64,000 nucleotides of DNA from Imbricaverruca yamaguchii (lineage: Eukaryota > Arthropoda > Thecostraca > Neoverrucidae): assembly GCA_034440575.1 (NCBI GenBank), contig JAOTOL010001661.1, forward strand, positions 4,661,001-4,725,000. Reading direction: 5' to 3'. The notes beneath the pieces are model-generated. The model saw only the letters and a program-made list of their open reading frames with translations. It made no database searches and was not told the DNA's origin. Each line of letters starts with the position of its first letter. The first letter of the stretch is position 1. A program made the translations under genes and the position numbers. Shown piece after piece: positions 54,062-64,000 of the stretch.

Positions 54062-55795
54062 GTCAGTCCACAGTCCCCAGTCCCCAGTCCCAGCACGGCT
54101 ACGTGGTCGGGGTCATGGCCTAGGTCATGGCTGGGAAATTTCGGGTCAGCACGAGGCACGGCTAGGTCGCCCGGATCACGGCTGGATCTCCGGGGTCACG
54201 GCTGGTTCTCAGGAGTCACGGCTGGATCGCTGGAGAAACGGTTGGATCTTCTCCGGGTCATGGCTAAGGTCACGGTCGGATAATTTCGGGTCAGCGCGAG
54301 GTAAGGCTAGGTTAGCGGTCCTGGTCATGGTCAACATGCCAGACTGGAATGGTCAGCAAACTAGGTCAGATCATATCGCAGGATAAAATTAGTAGCAATC
54401 GAGTTTGTATTTATGATTTTCCATGTCGTGTCGGTTTTCAGCGACCCATATGAATTATGCATGCGAAAAACACAGCTATGCACAGTACAATCCCTTAAGA
54501 ATATACAATATTACGAATGACTTAGATCGCCCCATTTTAATGCAAATATATTAGGTATTCAGTTACCTTTTCTTTGAAGTTTGGATAGCTTGTTGTCTTT
54601 TCGATTAGGACGATGGCAGACACTGGTAGTTTTCCAGGAGTGCCATGGTGACAGACGGGTTGCCGTGGCGAAGGGACAAATTGCCGTGTACAAGTTGAGT
54701 AGGCATGACGATCAGAAACAAATGGTCACAACCAGACATTGCATTGACGGTGACGTTATTGACGTTGAAAAGCTAATATACGGGCTTCCATCCAAAGTGA
54801 ACATGGTTGGCCATTGACATGGGGTGAAAAAAAGCTCAGACATGTCACCACCTCCAAACAGTACAAGATGTAGATCCTGTTTCTGTGTTTCAGTGGTCTG
54901 TTGGAAAGTTTTGCCCCAGTGTTGACCTTTGGTGCATTCCGGTGCGCTCACTCAACATATGGTATCAATAATGCGATTTTCGAAAATGCAAATTCGACCG
55001 CACCGCGCGATTATTTTTTTTTAGAGGGGGGGGGGGAGAAACGCCCATACTCATCACTGCTCGTCAGCCAGACGGGCATGGACGTAGTGGTGGTAAATGG
55101 CCAAGGCACGGGCAGTTCAACTCTATATATACCTTTCTGTGCAACTTTGCGTCATATCTTGTTTGGCAATCAGGCAAATATTGTTGGGAAGTTGGTGGTC
55201 ACGTCACCGTTGTGGCAGATGGCGCTGGTGTTCCCGGCGCTGCGGCCGCGACGGCGCCGGCATTCGGCCGTTATCGGATTTGTGAGTCAACAAGTGAGAT
55301 GAAATGTCACACGGGCACCGCTTAGGCACTACTACGATAACAGTGCCGTGTCTAAAGCTGATAAAGATATAAAAATCTGTTGATGTTGGCGACTTATGAG
55401 CATGTCCTACAAGATCCCACACGAGCAGATGAGCTCTGATCTCACGTCATGTTCCTGCATTTGCTAGAGCTCAGCATCATTATTCTCCCGATTACCTGAC
55501 CGCTATTTGGAAGCTGATTTATTGGCAGATCACTTGACTGTACATAAAAATGACAGCGTGAGATAAGCTCACCTGCCTTTTCGGCACACCTTTCTTCCAT
55601 CGCTATTGTTCTTCTGAAATGTAGTAAAAGCGAGCGACATTCCAGCGGCGCCAGCGGGCGGGTGACAGCCGGAGATTGCCGAAGTTTTCTCCCCAACATC
55701 AAGGAAACAAGCAAGAGGCCGAAAAGTAGCTGGAGATATATTTTGTGCTTCACTTTCCCTTCCTACGAAATAATTACTGTTCAAGATGTATATTT
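54062..55795. other. Presumed start of the downstream nuclear-receptor intron
   Basis: Begins with GTCAGT. At 54070-54100 there is a short CAGTCCC repeat, and at 54110-54330 loosely repeated GGTCAYGGCTRG blocks. A G-run lies near 55025. No further receptor exon recognised. Confidence 0.5.
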
Positions 55796-55846
55796 TATAC
55801 TATATATATATATTGATGAATTACTGTATATCTATATATTATATAC

Positions 55847-55895
<49 letters not shown>

Positions 55896-55913
55896 ATATT
55901 ATATATAGATATA

Positions 55914-55956
<43 letters not shown>

Positions 55957-55965
55957 TATGCTATA
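55796..55965. repeat. (TA)n microsatellite, interrupted
   Basis: Two long TA runs (about 55850-55892 and 55915-55955) within an AT-only context. Possible replication or assembly trouble spot. Confidence 0.95.
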
Positions 55966-56214
55966 CTATGTTCATTATATGCTATTACCATTCTCTACTA
56001 TGCGATTTCAAAAGCACTTCGGTTTTATTCTGATCAGTATATTACACCGAAACCTAAATACATCTTCTCACTTGGTATTAGTTATGGGAGAAGACGGAGA
56101 ACCGGCGATTGCGGATGTAACTAAATGCAATAACCGCCATGAACGCACATGGGTCACGGTTGGAACATTATCTAAGCCCAGATCCGGGCGTCACAGAACA
56201 GGCTGAACCTACCT
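55966..56214. other. Spacer upstream of LINE copy 2
   Basis: No gene recognised. The LINE could begin somewhat earlier than 56215. Confidence 0.35.
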
Positions 56215-59200
56215 ATGCACCCCATTAGATCCTAAGTCAAAGCTGTTGAATATCAAGGAGTCCAGCGTTCCAGAGGCTCAAGTCCGCCCCCATCTCCAAG
56301 GAAACACCACCTCTGTTATTGGAACCCCAATAGCGCTTGATAGGTGACACTATCAGAGGGATGGCCTGCACTTTTCTGAGAAGGGGGTCCATGTGTTAGG
56401 CAAAGTATACGAGCATGTCCTTCAGGGAAACTAGGAAATGGGGTGGGGAGGGATGAAATTGCATTGCCAACTCAGGAATATTCCAATAGTGTCAGCCAAG
56501 GCAATAGAACCTCAAAGTCTGCAAATAGGGACAGCAGCAACTCAAGGGGACAGAGTTATAGTTCATCTAGTGATAAAAGAACTCCTCAATATGAAAAAGC
56601 CAAAAGTGGTTATGGAGCATTTGTTAAGTGTATGATGTTTAATGCTCGGAGTATCCGTTCCAAATTTGATGAGTTCAAGTGTTATGTTGCTGAGGAGGAA
56701 CCGGATTTTGTTTGCATGGGTCAGTGAAGGGTATTTTGGAGATAACTTACAGGACTATGAGATCCAGGGATACAATATGTTTTCGTGCAATAGGGGTCCA
56801 GCAATGAAAGGGGGTGGTGTAATCCTCTATATGAATAGCTTATTCAGTTCTCAAAAAGTAGCAGGTGGGGATAAAAATGTGTCTGTGGAGTCCATTTGGC
56901 TTGATGTCACTGTGGGAAAAGGCAAAAGCAATACTCTTAGGATAGGAGCTTTCTACCGATCAGGAACCCTGCCACATTCTCAGCAACTGGAGCTTGACAA
57001 GGTGATTTGTGAGGAAATCAGTAGAAACTTTAAGAGGAAGTGCCTTATTCTCGGTGACTTTAATCTAAAAGGTTATGAAAATGCTGGTGTTGGCTCCCCA
57101 TCATGCAAAATGTTTAGGAAATGCTTTGAAGAGGACCTGTTCTTACACCAGTTTGTATCGGAACCTACCAGGCATGGTTCATTCTTGGACCTTGCATTCT
57201 CGGATTTAAGTGACTTGGTTCAAGACTTGACTGTAGGCGAAACTCTGGGAAAAGTGACCATAACATAGTTAGATTCAAGGCACATGTAGGGTAAATTATC
57301 AAGGATAATTTGGTAAAGGTTCCAAATTTCAACAGAGCAGACTTTAACGGCATGAGAGCGGCTTTAAGTGCCATCAGATGGGAATAAGAATTATCTAGTT
57401 TAAATGCCTGTGAAATGTGGGAAAAGTTCAAATCTTACTTGAAGGAAATTCAGATTAGACATGTCCCCCAAAAGCAAAGACGCAAAAGAAGGGTAGGAAA
57501 GCCAGCATGGCTTACACCAGACGTGATAAAAGCAATTAAGGCTAAGAAAACTGCATTTAGAGTTTTTAAAGAAGCCTCAAATGTCGTTAATCTAAAGGCG
57601 TATCGAAAAGCTAGAGACACTGTGAAGCAAAAAACCAGAGCAGCAAAGCAAGCAAAAGAACTGGATTTAGCTAGAAACTGTAATGGGGACAGTAAAAAGT
57701 TCTTTAGTTTCTACAAGCTGAGTAAAGTTTCTAGCACAATTGGTCCACTGGAAGTAAACGGGACTACATTGGGTGAGGATAGTGAGATGGTTGAGGAGCT
57801 GAGCAAGCAGTTCAAATCAGTGTTTACATTGGAAGATATGACCAATCTGCCGACCGTACACCATAGTTCAGTGACATGGGATCTGACAAATGATGTTGAT
57901 TTCATTGATAGTGATTGATTTCATTGAAGATACTCAACATGGGTTTAGAAAAGGACGATCGTGTCTCACAAACCTCTTGGACTTTTTGAACTTCGCCACA
58001 GAACAATTTGATCAGGGAAATCAGGTTGATGTAGCATATCTTGACTTTAGTAACGCCTTTAACAAGGTACCCCATAAACGGTTAATGATACAGCTTCAGT
58101 CCCATGGTATTGCAGGTAGCATCTTAAAATGGATAGAGTTGTGGCTTTCAGATAGACAGCGAAGAGTGATGCTAAATGGTACAGAGTCATCATGGCAAAA
58201 TGTTCTTAGTGGAGTCCCCCAGGGGTCAGTACTAGGACCATTACTGTTCATTATATTTGTAAATAACATTGAAAGTGGCCTAAGCAGTAAAGTTGTGAAA
58301 TTTGCGGATGATTTGAAGGTCGTTTGGGCAATAACAGGTCAGGATGAGCATATCTCGCTGCAAAAAGACTTATGAAGTGGTCGGACTTGTGAAGTGGTCC
58401 GAAGAATGGCAAATGAAATTTAACTTTGATAAGTGCAAAATCATGCATGTAGGTAAGCAGCATATGAAGGCTCCATACTTGATGGGTGGCCAAGTGCTAT
58501 CAGTGACTCAACATGAGAAGGATTTAGGTGTTATTCTAAACACAAAACTGGGGGCATCAGAACAGACCAAGGAAGCCAGGAAGAAGGCACTGAGAATGCT
58601 CGGGGCAATAAATAGGAATGTATCATACAGAAGTGAGGAAGTGATCAGGAAGCTTTACTGTGCATACGTCAGGCCACATTTGGAATACTGCATCCAAGCT
58701 TGGTCTCCTAGCTATGAAAAAGATTGTTGGCTTTTGGAGAGAATACAAAAGAGGGCTACAAAAATGGTTAATGGCATAAGCAACCTGGCATATGAGGAAG
58801 ATTGAAGAAATTTAATATGTTTTCGCTTAGATATAGAAGGCTGAGAGGAGATCTCATCGAGGTCTTTAAATTTGTCAATGGTCTGGAGGGGGTATACCTT
58901 GGGGAAATGTTTGAATTTAACAGAAATGATGCAATTAGAGGTCATAAATTCAAAATTAAAGTTAACCACAGCAGAACAAGGTTAAGGCAAACTTTCTTCA
59001 CCAACAGGGTAGTGGAACACTGGAACCAGCTGCCAGAAAACATCGTCAGTAGCAGCACATTGAACATCTTTAAAAACAGCATAGACAATCATTATAAGAA
59101 TAGAGGGCTTGCTTTTCAGTATTACAGGGAGGGCTGATTGACAGATTTGCTGGGCAACTGGTTCAGTGTACAGAGTGCAACCAAGAAGGGCCCTTGTGGC

Positions 59201-59250
59201 CCATAGTTGCACTAATCTTTTATGTCTTTATGTCTTTATGTCTTTCCAAG
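56215..59250 (+). mobile_element. CR1-like LINE, copy 2 (ORF1 tail, endonuclease, partial RT)
   Basis: The most complete LINE here. The end of ORF1 (HYQRDGLHFSEKGVHVLGKV) stops at TAG 56432-56434 and resembles the C-terminus of a CR1 ORF1 esterase. ORF2 follows with an apurinic endonuclease: FNARSIRSKFDEF, then GGGVILYM, LILGDFNL, FLDLAFSDL and, in another frame, SDHN. It continues to a linker (PQKQRRKRRVGKPAWLT) and RT. A deletion removes the RT fingers region present in copy 1, joining at 57909-57930 to EDTQHGFRKGRSCLTNLLDF. Frameshifts occur near 56725 and 57255, and a ~20-bp duplication near 58372 creates a stop. The 3' UTR ends in repeated TTATGTCT octamers (59218-59247). Confidence 0.88.
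57290..57918 (+). pseudogene. LINE ORF2 linker segment between endonuclease and RT
   Basis: Part of LINE copy 2. Basic region WEKFKSYLKEIQIRHVPQKQ and RKRRVGKPAWLTPDVIKAIK, then LxxARxCNGDSKKFFSFYKL, as seen between endonuclease and RT in many LINEs. It ends FIDSD at the deletion junction. One stop separates it from the preceding endonuclease frame. Confidence 0.7.
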
Positions 59251-59790
59251 TGGAACTTCCACCTTGATGTTGTCCTGCACCCAGGTCTTGTCTGCCGGAG
59301 ATGAGGGAGGGCGCTCAGATGTCCTTTTGGGGCTTCTGATCGAGCATGGCTATCAGGGAGCCATAATTCAGTCTGCTGTATGAGGGGACCTCCTGCAACT
59401 AAGTAGCTTCCCTTGCATGTGCCTTCCGCTGAGGTTGGGGGCTTGTAGCCCCCTTACCGCCTGACTGCGTGCCGTTTTCTCGTGGTGGGAAACATGCATG
59501 GCATACAGCGGATTCTGATGTTTGCAGACACAATTGGTGATCTTTTAAGAGCCGTGTGCTATTGATTAGATACAGCTCTCTACCGTCAGCTAGAAGAAGA
59601 AGTTGCAGAGAAATCCTCGACCGGCTGGTTGCGGAGGCGGCCGTAGCGCCTCGGCGCCCAACTGTCCGTGCTGACGTGTGGGGGGGGGGCGTGGCCGCCG
59701 CCGGGTCCGACCGACCGCCGAATACCACCGACGCTGGTGCTTTTTGAACATCAGCTTTGTTATCGTCGCAGTTCGGGTCGGTTCGAAGTC
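59251..59790. promoter_or_regulatory. CpG-rich 5' flank of a candidate first exon
   Basis: 59620-59740 is GC/CpG-rich with a G-run near 59680. Taken with the ATG and splice donor just downstream, this could be a promoter/5' UTR. No TATA box or initiator can be assigned. Confidence 0.2.
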
Positions 59791-59794
59791 GAAT

Positions 59795-59875
59795 ATGAAC
59801 TCTCACAGTGGGTCAAGTATGATTTCACTGACGGCTTACTTAAACAGTGTTGGAGTATTTTTCGGCGCCGGCGAG
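59795..59875 (+). CDS. Candidate first coding exon, product unknown
   Basis: ATG at 59795 opens 27 codons (MNSHSGSSMISLTAYLNSV, then GVFFGAGE) and ends at a consensus donor GGCGAG|GTGAGC in phase 0. The Ser-rich start followed by a hydrophobic segment is protein-like, and the upstream sequence is CpG-rich. I do not recognise the family and see no second exon, so this remains a proposal; the frame simply runs on past the donor. Confidence 0.3.
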
Positions 59876-61989
59876 GTGAGCACCATCAACATATAAACGA
59901 TGACGCGCCTGTCAACTTCCCACGATTATTTTCTAGATTACTTTGCAAGGTAGGAGGATGCTATTTGCACATAAATGGATATGACGAGTTGCATCACATT
60001 CCTATTGGCCATTTGCCATCATTATGTGCATGCCTATCAGGGCGACGAGTCCTGACATGCAAGGACGGCATTCCCCGAAACATTAAATCAAACGGCGCGG
60101 CATAAATTTGTTTTCGAAAATATAGTCTTATGTCGTATCTGGATTCAGCGCATCGAAAGCACAAACAACGAACACTGGAGCAGGATTTGTCAGCGTAAAT
60201 TGAAAAAGTTTCGCCGTGCTGTTTCGTTTAGCGACGCAAGGAAGAAGTATTCTAAATTGGCAGCCCTTTCGTCCCATTTGCGCCAATAACAGATGCTGCC
60301 ACTCACACCCATGGACAAGTGTGGGTGGAAAAAAGTGGCAGAGGGATCTTTTTCGGCATTCGAAACTTGGGCTTCGGCACCTTTCGCGACTCAAGAATGG
60401 CTACCCATCAGAACTACTTTCCCACTTTTCATTCTGGTCCCCTGCCATATGTTTTCCCGATTTTCCCAAAACTTTCCTTTAGTTTATCAGTATATATTGC
60501 TTGTTTTCGAAAGCGAACAGTACGATCATGATAACGAGTGAAGAACTGATGAAAGTGAGCCCCCACTCAGAGACTTCACGTCTTGTAGCAGTTTAACTGC
60601 TACAAGCAGTGCTGTGCGTCCGCTTGAAATATTTTCAGAGAAATGTGATCTATGAATTTCTACACATATATTCTGATATTCAGGTTGAAAGTGTATGATG
60701 TGAAAATGCTCCATCCCCTCTTTAGTCTCATTGTGGAAGAACGTCAAACGAGAAATGCGATTTACCCGTAAGTCTCATATGAGGATTTCACCCAGGGCTT
60801 TATATAAACGCGAATACCTAACACTAATGAAGATTCGTTGAAAAGGTAATCATTTGTAAGGAGCTTAAAGTGTGTGAGTGGTGCGAATTTTATTCGAACC
60901 AGCTTTCTTTGCGACCTGCTCCTTTATTCCACTTCAGTGAGTCGAATCTATTTGATAGCAAACGGCTCTCAGCAAATCATCAGTTGTATCTGTAAACATC
61001 GGAATCCACTGTATGTTCAGTGCGTGAAGGTGGCGCCAAAGTGGCACCACTTCCTGCACGGTGTTGACCCAGATCAATAGATGCGGCAATTCGTCACCTC
61101 GGCGCCAACCTGACGCTTATCCGGCTCATGTGCCTAAATCTGTATTCAGGTGATATAGCCGAGCTGAATTATTCAGGCGGCAGTCAAGTTGCAGGGCAAT
61201 CACGTGGGGAGCATTTCAGCACCGACGCACTGGTGTAATGACTGGCAGTCTGTCGGGCAGGTGCAGCCACTAAGTGTTACTGCTGCGAGGCCCATGAGCC
61301 ATTGGGCGTTCTGCGCGTGAGTCGCGCACTCAGTTCCACGCTTTCTCAATTCCTCGCACACTTCTCAGTTCAGTTTCTGTGAGTCGCGCCTACGAACTAT
61401 CTGGCGAGGGTGAAATTAGCAATACATTTTACCCCGACTTTAAATGTATGCTCCAAATACGCAATTATGACTAGCAGTGTTAAGTAACAAATATTTGTAG
61501 TGAAAAGCTGGTCTGCACTATGAACTAAACCAGTATAAATTAGGCAGCCCGAAATTGACCTTCATCGACAGTTCACGCGGTCGCTCGTGACCTACTCACC
61601 CGTGACTTACCTCCAGTCCCACGACTGGATGGAGAGCAGAACTAACATGGATTTGTCAATAGGCAGTGCCCACTTGTCTGCTGCAATCAGCTGCCAAAGC
61701 CCAGTGACGATCCAAGGCCTTGAAAATGTAAAGAAATCGACCGCCACATTCAACCCCTCTTTAAGGCAGGGTATGTTTGGACGACCAGTCTGTTGAGAGC
61801 CTTGGTGCATTTGACGTACGGGCGACACAAGTAACACGGATTACGTTGTTTATCCGCTGCCGACGCTCCGCATAACTGCCGTGCGGGGTGTGGAAGGGGA
61901 GAGGCGGTCGGGATAGTGTGCTTAGAGGCATCGACTACAGATTTCACAGAGCGCTCATTTTGCGCCGCCTGTAAAGTGAGTGGGTTTTG
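59876..61989. other. Spacer, one short palindrome
   Basis: CTTGTAGCAGTTTAACTGCTACAAG-type palindrome at 60582-60606 (11-12-bp arms). No gene recognised. Confidence 0.4.
60582..60606. repeat. 25-bp palindrome
   Basis: Arms CTTGTAGCAGT and ACTGCTACAAG around TTA. No flanking gene for it to serve as a terminator. Confidence 0.9.
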
Positions 61990-62385
61990 CATGTAAGTTC
62001 AAGGCAAGTGTACATTTACACCAAAGGAGTTTCATGTTAATAATGAGTGTGTGACGTTAGGTGCTGAGGGCGTAGAGAAGGAGGTGGCAGACCGTGATGA
62101 TTGAGACGGTTTTGTAAAAAAAAAAAGATTTATTTTACCTACTTCTCCACCAGGTAATCTGTACTTTGAGGTTGCGGAGAGTTAGCAAAAGAAATTGATT
62201 TAGCCCGTGTGCCGACATTAGCTCACTCTTGCCGAAGAGCGCCTATGGATTTTATCCGTGGGATCATGCGGGCAAGGAGGAAGTTGTACACATCGCCTTT
62301 GACGCCGGTTGCCCATGTTAGTAGCAATTAGTGGCATGTTTTCCAGTAGGAAAGACCGAGCAAGACTCGCTTACCCACTCACGAA
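61990..62385 (+). repeat. Dispersed repeat, copy 2
   Basis: Collinear with 30255-30690, same orientation: GTACATTTACACCAAAGGAGT, TTGAGACGGTTT, TGTGCCGACATTAGC, and CCCATGTTAGTAGCAATTAG...GACCGAGC. Contains an A-run near 62118 that could mark a retroposed origin. Confidence 0.6.
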
Positions 62386-63244
62386 GTGCCAGAACCGCCC
62401 GCGAGTTGGCAATTGCAATACTCGTATTTGTGGAATGATGACATACTTATAAACGTCGTAACCACATGTACACAATGAATGACAAAGGATGGCATGAACA
62501 CAATCACGGATAGGTGCAGCACGAACAACGCCGATTAGTGGAAACATACACAGGAATCGCACACATCACTCAGATTCTCCTCAGCCTAGCTGTTCATGCA
62601 CACCAACTTGGCATGCGTTTCGGTTCATCAGACCAGTGGTTCGTGTAGGTTAATACGTGAATCCTCACCCTCGTCAAGCTACGCGACTGCTACACCTGCT
62701 TCTGCATCAGCTGCGTCTACACCCAGATCAAGTGCGGCATAAGAGCTTTCATATTCAGGACAAGTTCTTCCGAGAGGGAAGAACTGCTTGACAATGTTCT
62801 TCTTGGACAATGAGGCCTTGATCCACCATAACGACATTGCACGGATCCAACCAATTGTGCAGATCGCTTCACAGCGTGACATTTTTATCCGAGCCTCGTC
62901 TTCCTCAGTTATAGGTCAGAAAGATCATGTTACCAAATAGATCCGGCAATTATAGATATATAGATCCGGCAATGAGGAATTTCAGGGTTATGTGCCTAGT
63001 ATGCCTAACCCAAAGTTTCTCGCGCGGACTAAGATATTTCGGTCGCGTAGTAACCACCTTGCAACAGTCCAATATTCCAATATTTTTGTTCGTCGAATAT
63101 CTTTAGCTGAAGTGTGGAAGCAGTTGGAAAGGTTGGCTACCGCAGCCTCCATCGTTGGCCGCAATCTAGGCGCGGGCAACGCCGGCGAGTATTGGTAGTC
63201 TCTCGTCAACCATGCCGTCTTGACATGACCTTGTGGGGGGGGGG
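62386..63244. other. Spacer, nothing recognised
   Basis: No gene identified. The sequence ATAGATCCGGCAAT is present twice near 62937 and 62960. A G-run precedes the SINE at 63245. Confidence 0.4.
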
Positions 63245-63375
63245 GGGACTGAGTCCTTACGGGGTTGAGCTCCGGAGACGAAGGTCCCCGGTTCAATACT
63301 CGCACCACTCGGGACATTTACTAATCCCGCGGCCCACCGGCGAAGCGGTGTGGGCGGCGTCATTTACTGTGATCG
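63245..63375 (+). mobile_element. SINE-like repeat (family 2), plus strand
   Basis: B-box-like CCCGGTTCAATACTCG, then CACCACTCGGGACATTT, AATCCCGCGGCCCACCGGCG and GTGGGCGGCG, matching the minus-strand copy at 30915-31045. The A box is weak. Confidence 0.6.
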
Positions 63376-64000
63376 TTCGTAAAGTGCGTCGTAAACTACC
63401 AAAAGAGAAATAAAAAACGGGAGGAAATTTTGGCCTGAAGCGACATATTTTGTGCTGGTTAGGCTAATATATGACTGGATTGATATTCGTAAATTACTCT
63501 TGCACCATTCTAAGACCATTTCAAGGCAATTGACCTGTGTTGACCTCGGATGACACTCTTCGCTGGACCGAATTTCTGTGGTCCTTGATCCGATTTGACC
63601 ATCCATGTTTACCCTGGGGTGGATGGAAGTAGTGGTTTTAGCCAACATTCTGTGAATTTTTGGATGCGGGAACGCAGTTCCCGCATCCGTATCACTCGGA
63701 CTCACGTGGAGTCCGAGCAGGTCAAATCGGGTTGCGTCGGGCGGGATCACGTCAGGTCGGGTCACACCGGCCCGGATCGCATCGGGTCGGTGGGTGTTTT
63801 GCTCATCCGGTCCGGCTGGAATACGAGCGCACGTGATCCATACCAGAATGATCAGCTTTCCAGTGCACCTGGATTGCGTATGCCTGTTCACACTATAGGC
63901 GTGGGCGCCATGCATAATGGGGGGAAAGCACCGCATGTAGGCACTCTTTAAAACGAATGTTGTCGATCGATTCTCCTAGTTCTCTCGCCAGTGAAGTTCG
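63376..64000. other. Spacer at the window end
   Basis: Apart from the paired hairpins at 63662-63717 and the GGTCGGGTC-like repeats after them, nothing is recognised. Frames on both strands overlap the hairpins. Confidence 0.4.
63662..63717. repeat. Two adjacent perfect hairpins
   Basis: Hairpin 1 (63662-63688): GGATGCGGGAAC, loop GCA, GTTCCCGCATCC. Hairpin 2 (63695-63717): CTCGGACTC, loop ACGTG, GAGTCCGAG. They are followed by a run of GGTCGGGTC-like repeats up to about 63800. Confidence 0.93.

Overview
The window looks like nuclear DNA of an arthropod, most likely a crustacean, though I cannot name the species. The evidence is spliced genes with AG|GT introns, an insect/crustacean-type TRPA channel, a nuclear-receptor DNA-binding-domain exon, CR1-like non-LTR retrotransposons, tRNA-derived SINEs, and many GC-rich minisatellites between AT-rich spacers. 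No operon, rRNA gene, canonical tRNA gene or CRISPR array is visible. Real host coding sequence is sparse: most open frames are chance frames, or frames kept open by tandem repeats whose unit is a multiple of three.

Layout. 1.3-5.6 kb holds a TRPA (painless/pyrexia-like) channel gene on the minus strand. Three exons join in frame (5592-4915, 4031-3573, 2796-1297), giving about 878 residues with ankyrin repeats and a six-helix pore domain. 5.6-9 kb is gene-poor and carries a degenerate long inverted repeat. 9-10.6 kb is GC-rich and ends in two minisatellites. 11.5-14.2 kb is a DNA-transposon-like element (TIR starting TAGGG, flanking 8-bp repeat ATGTATAT) with a broken gene of a multicopy arthropod family. 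14.7-16.7 kb holds three minisatellites and a SINE. 18.7-26 kb is a degenerate ~20-bp satellite field, interrupted at 20113-23213 by a near-perfect 3.1-kb inverted repeat. Its arms carry the other half of the same gene family, and it has TAGGG ends and a 6-bp flanking repeat. 28-42 kb is spacer DNA with minisatellites, a full-length SINE and a CpG-rich patch near 31 kb.

Three CR1-like LINE copies lie at 42.2-43.8, 49.7-52.8 and 56.2-59.25 kb. The middle one is split by a 1.3-kb TTAA-flanked element, and removing that element restores the LINE reading frame exactly. At 53.1-54.06 kb a nuclear-receptor DBD exon on the plus strand is preceded by an array of copies of its own 3' splice site, which carries twelve TGACGTCA (CRE-type) octamers. 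A possible first coding exon lies at 59795-59875 (plus). The rest is spacer with dispersed repeats and hairpins.

The TRPA gene and the nuclear-receptor exon are the only confident host genes, and nothing suggests they work together. The most unusual material is (a) the pair of TAGGG-ended elements carrying two halves of one uncharacterised family, one of them a giant palindrome able to form a long hairpin RNA, and (b) the amplified splice-acceptor/CRE array. Family assignments rest on recalled family patterns and reading by eye; no database search was run.
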